The notes below the pieces were generated by a model. The model had not been told where the DNA came from and did not search any database. It worked only from the letters and a program-made list of their open reading frames with translations. Source: Nitrospirota bacterium (GTDB lineage: Bacteria; Nitrospinota_A; UBA7883). Taken from it: a DNA stretch of 8,913 nucleotides. Positions 1 to 5,679 of the stretch are shown here, in pieces. Each line of letters begins with the position of its first letter. Within the stretch, counting starts at the first letter, position 1. A program made the translations under genes and the position numbers. The stretch covers positions 1 through 8,913 of the forward strand of contig DRJW01000020.1 in NCBI GenBank assembly GCA_011052055.1, in the 5' to 3' direction.

Positions 1-206
1 ACAGAGGTGGTGTACTCCAGCGGGGATATCTGGGCCACATCACCGGCGCCTAAAAACTCCAGCAAATGCAGGCCCCAGTTTCGCAATCCGGTGAAAACAG
101 CCCACGGGCTGTCGAACGCGAACATGAGTGTGTTTATAAAACCGATGAGAATTCCCGCTGTCAGAGGAGCCCATTGTTTTTTGAATATCGAACGGTACGC
201 TTCCAT
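1..206 (-). CDS. YeeE/YedE family (Sulf_transp) membrane protein, N-terminal part
   Basis: The first 68 residues of a leftward gene that continues past the window edge. The ATG at 204-206 is preceded by TGGAG five to six bases upstream, a good Shine-Dalgarno site; the frame stays open further upstream but offers no better start. The protein begins MEAYRSIFKKQWAPL, followed by a hydrophobic helix (about residues 13-32, with GILIGFINTLMF) and then SPWAVFTGLRNWG. This helix-then-PWAVFTG pattern is what I recognise as the start of YeeE/YedE (DUF395, Sulf_transp) transporters. Known members such as E. coli YeeE/TsuA import thiosulfate through the inner membrane, and others are linked to sulfur or selenium metabolism. 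The substrate here cannot be read from the fragment. It is divergent from an iron-sulfur flavoprotein, and the shared upstream region may regulate both. Family call is fairly secure; function is inferred. Confidence 0.72.
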   Translation of the reverse strand, partial: MEAYRSIFKKQWAPLTAGILIGFINTLMFAFDSPWAVFTGLRNWGLHLLEFLGAGDVAQISPLEYTTS

Positions 207-360
207 GTCTACTCCAGAAATATCAATATCGACCGGTTTCCCATAGAGCAAGTCAGGCTGATTAGCCGCAAATAAACATAGCTTTGACTAGTCCATATAT
301 CGGCAAAAACAGATTCTACCAGAAAACAGGAATAGTAAAAAGTGGCTTTATTATTATACT

Positions 361-397
361 TACGATAGATTTTTCTTTATGGAAAACCTGTATCGTA
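361..397. repeat. Nested inverted repeat (possible operator or leader hairpin)
   Basis: TACGATA at 361-367 is exactly repeated in inverse as TATCGTA at 391-397. Inside it, TTTTC (371-375) pairs with GAAAA (382-386) around a 6-nt loop. As RNA on either strand this gives an interrupted stem of 12 base pairs. As DNA the outer arms could be a protein-binding dyad, lying just next to the TATAAT/TATACT hexamers at 353-360. The inverted symmetry is seen directly; the role is inferred. Confidence 0.5.
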
Positions 398-401
398 CAG
401 A

Positions 402-420
402 GTAATCATCATGCGATTAC
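402..420. repeat. 19-bp dyad GTAATC-N7-GATTAC (possible operator)
   Basis: Two perfect 6-bp arms, GTAATC (402-407) and GATTAC (415-420), separated by 7 bp. The 13-bp centre-to-centre spacing is slightly more than one helical turn, as is common for dimeric regulator sites. It sits only 4 bp from the nested repeat at 361-397, so the two may form one regulatory block. No specific regulator family is assigned. Confidence 0.42.
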
Positions 421-558
421 AAAATGGCGCGACTGCGTTTGTTTGAGCCGGGATAAAACTGTGGTCTGTAGCGGATGCGTCGGAGGCTCTCTTTATTGTT
501 GTTAAATATTACGAGTATTGCTAGATTGGTGGTTGGCTGATTTTATCGGGGAGAGCCG

Positions 559-579
559 ATGGACGGATCGTTTTATTGA
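559..579 (+). other. Possible 6-codon leader ORF (MDGSFY) upstream of the oxidoreductase
   Basis: ATG at 559-561 is preceded by GGGGAG (548-553) with a 5-nt spacer, a strong Shine-Dalgarno arrangement. The frame ends at TGA (577-579), and those bases overlap the GAGG (578-581) that serves the main start at 590. The encoded MDGSFY resembles the first residues of the main protein (MDGRFR). ATCGG (545-549) and CCGAT (556-560) could fold into a hairpin with GGAGAG in its loop that includes the AT of this start. It could couple or attenuate translation of the oxidoreductase, or be chance; a 6-codon ORF carries little statistical weight. Confidence 0.3.
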
Positions 580-589
580 GGTAGAGCTT

Positions 590-2392
590 ATGGATGGCAG
601 ATTCCGCATTCTTGCCCGCGTCCCCAAAGGCCAGGGCGAGCCGGAAGATATAATTCTCGCGAAAACGGTTACAAACAAAGTCTATTTTTGTGACGATCCC
701 GGCCTTGACTGGTACCTCGACAACGTGCCGTGCAGGCGCGCCTGCCCGGCGGACACCAGAATCCCCGAATATATAGACTCGGCGTCGCTTGGCGACTATG
801 ACAAAAGCTACGAAATAAATTTGGCGGACAATGTTTTGCCCCACACCCTGGGTCGTGTTTGCGCCCACCCGTGTGAGGATAAATGCCGTCATGGACATGA
901 AGGCATGGGAGAGCCGGTCTCGATATGCTGGATGAAACGCTCAGGCGCCGATCACAAGCGATCAGAAATAACTTTACAAAAAGCCGATTCTACGGGGAAG
1001 CGTGTGGCTATCGTCGGCGCGGGCCCCGCCGGGCTAACAGCCGCGCAGGATCTTTCGCTGTGGGGCCACGCTGTCACCATATTTGAAGAAATGAAAAAGC
1101 CTGGCGGGATGCTCCGCTATGGAATTCCCAGGTTCCGCCTGCCGGAAAATCTGATCGACCAGGAGATAGGTCAGATCGTTGACCTTGGAGTCGCCATAAA
1201 GACAGAAATCCGGATCGGCAAAGACATCACCGTTGAAGACCTGGCCGGGGAATTCGACGCGGTAATTCTCGCCGCAGGTTGCATGGTCGCGCAAAGCCTG
1301 GGCGCCGCCAACGAAGAGGCGGAGGGAGTTATAAACGGCCTCGATTTTATGATGGAGGTCAACAAAGGCAGTCTTAACAAAGTTCACGGGAGTGTCATCA
1401 TCATCGGCGGCGGGTTCACGGCGATGGACTGCGCCCGAACCGCCTGCCGGCTTGGAGCGAAAAAAGTCTCGGTTGTATACCGGAGGACGAGGAACGAGCT
1501 GAAGGTCGATGACAGGGAAATTATGGAGACCTCCATCGAAGGCGTAGAATTTCATTACCTGTTATCGCCTGAAACGATTGAAGTTGACGGCGACAACCGT
1601 GTGAAAGGCATAATGTTCCAGCGCAACACGCTCACCGAGCCGGGAGCTGACGGGCGGCGGGGCGTGGAGCCGGTTGAGGGGAAAGACTCCAAAGTTTTTT
1701 TTGACGCGGACTGGATAATACCGGCTGTCAGCCAATCGGCGGACAAGACTTTCATAGGCGCAGAGCTTACGATAAACGACGATTCATCCACCTCTGTCGA
1801 TAAAGTTTTCGTGACAGGCGATTTCGCCTCCGGCCCCAGCAACATCATAAGCGCGATCGGGGCCGCGCATGAAACCGCGCGAGCTGTGGACAAGCTCCTT
1901 ATGGGCTTGAGCCGTTTCGAAACGAAAGTAAAAAAGAAGGAATGGCCGCAGCGACCGTTCGGCTCATACAAAGGATGGAAAACCATTGAAGGAAATATTT
2001 TCGACCTGATTCCTAAACTTGACAATCCTTCACTGCCGGTAAGCGCAAGGCGGGATCAAAATGTTGAAGTGGACAAGGGATACGACAAAGATCAGACCTA
2101 CTGGCAGGGGCAACGTTGCTTTCTTTGCAACCATAACATCCAAATCGACGAAACACAGTGCATCCTCTGTTATAACTGCGTGGATGTCTGTCCTTACAAC
2201 TGCATACTCATGTTGCGTGAGGATAATGTCCGTGTAAACGAAAATGGGGAGCAGGTGGCGGAAAACAAAGGATACACGTATATGGTGATAGACGAGAAAA
2301 ACTGCGTCCGGTGCGGCCTTTGCATAGACGCCTGCCCTCCGCCATGCATTACCATGGAAAAAATGGAAGTGACTACAGTTTTTAACAAATAG
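590..2392 (+). CDS. NADPH/FAD iron-sulfur oxidoreductase, GltD-like with C-terminal ferredoxin domain
   Basis: A 600-residue cytoplasmic flavoprotein of the glutamate synthase small-subunit (GltD) type. The N-terminal iron-sulfur region has C48-x3-C52-P and C91-x3-C95-x3-C99. An FAD-binding Rossmann motif GAGPAGLTAAQDL lies at 143-155. The NADPH domain has GGGFTAMDCARTACRLGA at 273-290, then VVYRRTR (295-301), whose arginines usually contact the NADPH phosphate. The FAD closing motif is FVTGDFASGPSNIISAIGAA (407-426). Residues 510-586 add ferredoxin-type motifs: C510-x2-C513, CILCYNCVDVCP (524-535) and CVRCGLCIDACPP (572-584). It should pass electrons between NADPH and a partner through several [4Fe-4S] clusters. 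GltD proper is about 470 residues, so the tail is an added module. No glutamate synthase large subunit is adjacent, so a gltD name is not warranted. The frame is open back to a TTG at 518, but ATG 590 has GAGG eight bases upstream and the extra 24 residues look non-coding. Confidence 0.85.
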   Translation: MDGRFRILARVPKGQGEPEDIILAKTVTNKVYFCDDPGLDWYLDNVPCRRACPADTRIPEYIDSASLGDYDKSYEINLADNVLPHTLGRVCAHPCEDKCRHGHEGMGEPVSICWMKRSGADHKRSEITLQKADSTGKRVAIVGAGPAGLTAAQDLSLWGHAVTIFEEMKKPGGMLRYGIPRFRLPENLIDQEIGQIVDLGVAIKTEIRIGKDITVEDLAGEFDAVILAAGCMVAQSLGAANEEAEGVINGLDFMMEVNKGSLNKVHGSVIIIGGGFTAMDCARTACRLGAKKVSVVYRRTRNELKVDDREIMETSIEGVEFHYLLSPETIEVDGDNRVKGIMFQRNTLTEPGADGRRGVEPVEGKDSKVFFDADWIIPAVSQSADKTFIGAELTINDDSSTSVDKVFVTGDFASGPSNIISAIGAAHETARAVDKLLMGLSRFETKVKKKEWPQRPFGSYKGWKTIEGNIFDLIPKLDNPSLPVSARRDQNVEVDKGYDKDQTYWQGQRCFLCNHNIQIDETQCILCYNCVDVCPYNCILMLREDNVRVNENGEQVAENKGYTYMVIDEKNCVRCGLCIDACPPPCITMEKMEVTTVFNK

Positions 2393-2402
2393 CCGCCGGG
2401 CC

Positions 2403-2427
2403 GGGCGATTTGTCAGGGCGCCCCTTT
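2403..2427 (+). terminator. Weak hairpin between convergent genes, possible terminator
   Basis: In the 42-bp gap between two convergent stops, GGGCG (2403-2407) pairs with CGCCC (2419-2423) across an 11-nt loop, followed by CTTT. The stem is GC-rich but short and the T run is only three bases, so intrinsic termination would be inefficient. Its position after the oxidoreductase stop is the main support. Confidence 0.28.
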
Positions 2428-2434
2428 CCTCCAG

Positions 2435-2944
2435 CTACTTCTTCTTTGCCGCCGCCTTACCGGAAAGTTTACCCAGAGCGCCCGTCATTTTCTTTATAAC
2501 AGCGTCTTTATCCTTAATCGCGTGACGGTGGGCAAGATATTGCGGATCGTTGTAAGTCAGCCATACCTGGCCATTCGCGTCGCGCCATGCCAGCGCTTTC
2601 ATGGGAAGATCGATACCGATTGTCTGGTTGCTTCTCATCAAAGGCGTGCCGAGCTTCGGATTGCCAAAGATAAGCACGGTGGTAGGCCGCAAAGACTCTT
2701 TCACCGTGGCGCCGTTCGCCTGATGATCCACCCGCGCCCAGACTCCTATCCCTTTTTTCTTGAGGGCGGCCTCCAGGATATCGATTGTCACTTTCACGCT
2801 GTTACCGCTTTTTATTGTTACAAGCCCGTCGCCGTCCGCGCGCGCAGGCGTGTATGTGATAAATAATGTGGATATAATGATCGACGCGCACACCGCCGCT
2901 ATTGTTCGGATATCATTGCCCTGTTTTTTTTTCATTTTAGTCAT
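2435..2944 (-). CDS. Exported DUF302 domain protein
   Basis: A 169-residue protein with a Sec signal peptide: lysines at 3-7, a hydrophobic core at about 15-31 and an ARA cleavage site before D37. It is therefore likely periplasmic, or secreted if there is only one membrane. The mature part matches the DUF302 pattern: a helix with DILEAALKKKGI (55-66), ARVDHQ (70-75), a strand VLIFGNPKLGTPLM (90-103), IDLPMKALAW (111-120) and YNDPQYLAHRH (131-141). DUF302 has no settled function; the FGNP and IDLP segments are its hallmarks. The C-terminus is lysine- and alanine-rich (KAAAKKK). The start chosen is ATG 2944, with AGGAG five bases upstream; a GTG six bases earlier is too close to that site and an ATG nine bases later is too far. 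The start overlaps the glycosyltransferase stop as ATGACTAA, so translation is probably coupled. It ends facing the oxidoreductase gene. Confidence 0.8.
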   Translation of the reverse strand: MTKMKKKQGNDIRTIAAVCASIIISTLFITYTPARADGDGLVTIKSGNSVKVTIDILEAALKKKGIGVWARVDHQANGATVKESLRPTTVLIFGNPKLGTPLMRSNQTIGIDLPMKALAWRDANGQVWLTYNDPQYLAHRHAIKDKDAVIKKMTGALGKLSGKAAAKKK

Positions 2945-4121
2945 CTTCACTCCTAAGCCGGTTGTAGTTACTGTTTTGCGTATAGAAAATATAGCTCAAT
3001 CCTGTCATTAACAGAATAAAAGTAGTTACAAAATATCCTTCGAGCGCCACGGCGCTGGTATATTTGCGCGGTTTGACGCCTTCAGGGAGTTTGACACTGG
3101 CGAAAACACGCGCTGTAATCAGCAATAAAACAAGGAGCGTTAAAGTGCAAAACAGCACTATATCATACCTGACCACCGGGAATATCGTCATTAGCGAACC
3201 GGCCAGCGCCAGCCACCACAACATACCCCACGGCAAAAACAGTTGTTGAGCTATTCTTGTAATTGTCATCATCTTGCAAAAAAAACTCATCTCCGGTAGC
3301 AGATATAAAAACCGGATTGACTCGCGCAAAACGGCGTTACTTTTACGGAATTTGTGGGGCAAAAACTCGCTGTAGTCTTTCGGCGTCCTGGTTTCGACCG
3401 CTTTGGCGAGCCGGGAATAAACTACCTTGCCCCCTCTGGCGTGAGCCAGGGTCGATATGTACACATCATCCGCCACGACATCTTCGGGAAACGAATCGAT
3501 GAAACCTTTTCGAAAAGCAAAACAGGGAGCCACCACAATAGAGGCAGAACAGGCGTCCGACTCCATCAACCTGCCTTTGTTTTGCGAGTCCCAATAATAA
3601 AGCTCTACGTTCATGGACGATTCGGGGCTGACGTACGCCCCTACGACCTCGATTTCAGGGGAGACTGAAAATTCCGCGACAATCCATTTTAGAGAGTCCG
3701 GCTCCATGATGGTGTCTGCGTCGGCGCTTACTATTATCTCTCCTTTAAGCAAAGGCAGAGCTTCATTTAACTGGTTGATTTTCCCGCTGACAGCGCATCT
3801 GTGAATGCTGTACGGCTCGTCTTGCTGTATATTGTCCTCAAGCAGGCTCAAGGTGGCGTCGGTCGATCCTCCATCCACAAAGACTACTTCGAGTTTATCT
3901 TTCGGGTAATCGAGCGAGCGCGCATTCTCAAGTTTTTTTATTATGCCGGACTGCTCGTTGAAGCAGGGAATTACCACCGACAAGACGGGCCATGAATCGG
4001 GAAACGCCGGGGCCTTTTTTCCGCGAAACAGGCCGATTGTCCATATAACAATAAAATAACCGAATAAAACCCATGCCAGGATGAGCGTGGTGACAAGAAA
4101 CAAAAATACAAGCAACCACAT
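2937..4121 (-). CDS. Membrane-anchored family 2 glycosyltransferase
   Basis: A 394-residue GT2 enzyme that should transfer a sugar from a nucleotide-sugar donor at the cytoplasmic face of the inner membrane. An N-terminal membrane helix (about 2-30) leads to the GT-A core: LSVVIPCFNEQ (47-57), VVFVDGGSTDAT (79-90), the metal-binding ADAD (133-136) and VADDV (216-220) as the probable catalytic acidic region. Three hydrophobic segments follow near 293-314, 319-341 and 361-382, the layout seen in processive or lipid-linked GT2 enzymes. The usual QxxRW of processive synthases is not present; HKFRKSNAVLR (256-266) stands in its place, so a single-addition role is possible. ATG 4121 follows AGGAGAGG by a slightly long spacer. 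It lies 54 bp after the radical SAM gene and overlaps the DUF302 gene by 8 bases. The acceptor is unknown; I see no KPLxG motif of the ceramide-type (HpnI-like) branch. Confidence 0.85.
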   Translation of the reverse strand: MWLLVFLFLVTTLILAWVLFGYFIVIWTIGLFRGKKAPAFPDSWPVLSVVIPCFNEQSGIIKKLENARSLDYPKDKLEVVFVDGGSTDATLSLLEDNIQQDEPYSIHRCAVSGKINQLNEALPLLKGEIIVSADADTIMEPDSLKWIVAEFSVSPEIEVVGAYVSPESSMNVELYYWDSQNKGRLMESDACSASIVVAPCFAFRKGFIDSFPEDVVADDVYISTLAHARGGKVVYSRLAKAVETRTPKDYSEFLPHKFRKSNAVLRESIRFLYLLPEMSFFCKMMTITRIAQQLFLPWGMLWWLALAGSLMTIFPVVRYDIVLFCTLTLLVLLLITARVFASVKLPEGVKPRKYTSAVALEGYFVTTFILLMTGLSYIFYTQNSNYNRLRSEDD

Positions 4122-4175
4122 ATTCTCAGGCCTCTCCTGTCATACGCATGGCGCCGGACCGCCCCTGGGCCGCTT

Positions 4176-5585
4176 CTACCATTTTTTCCAGAACATGGCG
4201 GGGATAGCTTTACTCATGGTGTCAAAACGGCTGAAAAAATGCTCATATGGATGTTTGATACATTTCCAGACATGACGGGGATGAAGGTAAAAAGAGCGGT
4301 ACGCTTTTTTCGCCGCCGCCCGGATCTGTTCGTTTGAAAACTGCGGCATATCCGGCTCCCCGTCGGAGTTTAACATCCCGTTGGTTTTCATATATTCATA
4401 ATAGGGAGTTCCGGGAAACGGAATCATCAGCTGGAACTGGGCCGTGTCTGGATTTATCCTGCACGCCCAGTCAATGGTGGCCTGCGCTCCCTCCTGCGTT
4501 TCACCCGGAAAACCGATGGCGAAATCGCCATGTATCCTGAGCCCCGCCCGTTTGGCGGAGGCGGTGAACCTGGTCATCGTCTCGACGCTTACACCTTTTT
4601 TAATATTTTTAAGCACTCTGGAATCAGCCGATTCGTACCCCACATGCAGGTTTCTGCAGTCGGCCCGTTTCATCAGTTTTAAAACCTCGTAGCCCATGTT
4701 TCCCCTTGCGTAACATGACCAGGGAAGCTTATTGCCCGACTTTATCTTCGCCTCGCAAAATTCGGCGGCCCGCTCCTCGGTAAAAGTGTCATCTTGTATC
4801 ATCACCGATCTTATCTCCGGCATTTCTTTCGTTATAACGTCAAACTCCTCGATAACGTTTTCGACGCTCCTCAGATTATATGTCATCCCCTTGACGAATG
4901 TGTGCACCCAGAGGCAGTATGTGCAAAAACCCCATTTACACCCCCTGCCGGTAAGAATATCCATAAATGGAAAATACTCCGATGGAGTTTTATACCGGTA
5001 AATATCGATCTGTTTATACAAAAAGCGTGAGATAAAAGGTATGGCGTCCAGCTCTTCGGTGGTGAGGTATGGCCGGGGCTCGTTTTTTATAACCGCCGAC
5101 CCGTCTTTGTAAACCAGGTTAGGGATATCTGGCAGGCTGGATCCCTCTGCGATTTTCCCGACCGCAGTCTCAAACTCGCCGTTCACTACTTTTGTTATCA
5201 CTTGAGTTTTCGACAACGTGGCTGAAGGATCGATAGACGCGAAGGGGCCGACTATTACCGAGTCGCACGAAAGTTTCTCTATGATAGGCTCCGCGAAGGC
5301 TATATCGTTCTCCTCGCTCATCCTGCCCGTGTAGACAACCAGCAGGTCGGGGCGAAACTTGAGGACTATTCGGCGAGTCTCGTCATGGTCGAGATAATGG
5401 GCGGGCGCGTCCACCAGCTTAACAGCATATCCCAGCCCCTCCAGATAAGCGCCGAGATAGCCAAGCAGTATGGGATACCATTGAGTACCCGACAGCGACA
5501 CAAAATCGCAACGGGCGTTACGCATATATTCTTTTACATACGGCGCGGAGAGGAGCAGTATGCGTTTTTTTCCGTTATCAGGCAT
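4176..5585 (-). CDS. Radical SAM protein of the B12-binding (BchE/HpnJ-like) type
   Basis: A 469-residue enzyme with two parts. Residues about 8-150 look like the cobalamin-binding Rossmann domain seen before many radical SAM cores: RILLLSAPY, then WYPILLGYLGAYLEGLGY and KLVDAPAHYL. The classic DxHxxG cobalamin motif is not present, as in several members of this class that bind B12 without a histidine ligand or not at all. The radical SAM core follows: GRGCKWGFCTYCLW with C216, C221 and C224 spaced CX4CX2C rather than the usual CX3CX2C, then IQDDTF (263-268), HVGYESAD (314-321), FAIGFPGET (355-363) and MIPFPGTPYYE (387-397). Such enzymes cleave SAM to modify unreactive carbons, often methylating or rearranging rings. 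Its neighbours suggest a sugar or glycolipid substrate. ATG 5585 is chosen over an in-frame TTG two codons earlier; neither has a strong ribosome site. HpnJ is of similar size, but I cannot assign it. Confidence 0.82.
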   Translation of the reverse strand: MPDNGKKRILLLSAPYVKEYMRNARCDFVSLSGTQWYPILLGYLGAYLEGLGYAVKLVDAPAHYLDHDETRRIVLKFRPDLLVVYTGRMSEENDIAFAEPIIEKLSCDSVIVGPFASIDPSATLSKTQVITKVVNGEFETAVGKIAEGSSLPDIPNLVYKDGSAVIKNEPRPYLTTEELDAIPFISRFLYKQIDIYRYKTPSEYFPFMDILTGRGCKWGFCTYCLWVHTFVKGMTYNLRSVENVIEEFDVITKEMPEIRSVMIQDDTFTEERAAEFCEAKIKSGNKLPWSCYARGNMGYEVLKLMKRADCRNLHVGYESADSRVLKNIKKGVSVETMTRFTASAKRAGLRIHGDFAIGFPGETQEGAQATIDWACRINPDTAQFQLMIPFPGTPYYEYMKTNGMLNSDGEPDMPQFSNEQIRAAAKKAYRSFYLHPRHVWKCIKHPYEHFFSRFDTMSKAIPAMFWKKW

Positions 5586-5649
5586 ATTCAATCATCTGCA
5601 TGAAGGTTATTAATGTTAGCTCTATCATAGGATCCATGATGTAGACTCT

Positions 5650-5678
5650 ATTTTATCTTCTATCGTCCGGCTTGTCAC
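5650..5678 (-). promoter_or_regulatory. Candidate sigma70 promoter for the radical SAM gene
   Basis: On the minus strand GTGACA (5673-5678) is followed after exactly 17 bp by TAAAAT (5650-5655), each one base from consensus. It begins two bases beyond the stop of the upstream membrane protein gene, and would start transcription near 5643, leaving a leader of about 58 nt before ATG 5585. The leader contains ATCAT/ATGAT arms (5624-5628, 5636-5640) around a GGATCC palindrome. It could let radical SAM, GT2 and DUF302 be expressed apart from the genes upstream. Confidence 0.42.
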
Positions 5679-5679
5679 A

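Larger units (their letters stand above)
207..589. promoter_or_regulatory. Divergent intergenic region between the YeeE-like gene and the oxidoreductase gene
   Basis: A 383-bp gap with no credible full-length gene. The middle part (about 270-420) is noticeably AT-rich compared with the flanking genes. A TATAAT hexamer reads on the minus strand at 353-358 (toward the YeeE-like gene) and TATACT reads on the plus strand at 355-360 (toward the oxidoreductase), but neither has a recognisable -35 box at the right distance, so no promoter is called. Immediately to the right lie two inverted repeats, listed separately, and further right a possible short leader ORF. Both genes must be transcribed out of this region, so control elements are expected here. 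Confidence 0.55.

Noticed and set aside
284..505. A 73-codon open frame on the plus strand in the intergenic region, cysteine-rich near its end
   Set aside because: It begins with TTG without a ribosome site, has no recognisable domain, and runs through both inverted repeats; it is most likely chance.
518..589. A 24-residue N-terminal extension of the oxidoreductase starting at TTG 518
   Set aside because: The extension is tryptophan-rich and unlike the family, and ATG 590 has a well-placed GAGG.
1034..2025. Long open frames on the minus strand opposite the oxidoreductase
   Set aside because: They mirror a strongly supported coding region, show no domain motifs and have no ribosome sites; they are shadows of its codon usage.
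4126..4149. A 7-codon ORF (MRMTGEA) just upstream of the GT2 start
   Set aside because: It has no good ribosome site of its own and simply contains the AGGAGAGG used by the GT2 gene; probably chance.
4176..5585. Assigning the radical SAM, GT2 and epimerase genes to hopanoid side-chain synthesis (HpnJ, HpnI, HpnA)
   Set aside because: Sizes and general families fit, but the GT2 enzyme lacks the ceramide-type motifs expected of HpnI and no squalene-hopene cyclase or other hopanoid gene is in view.
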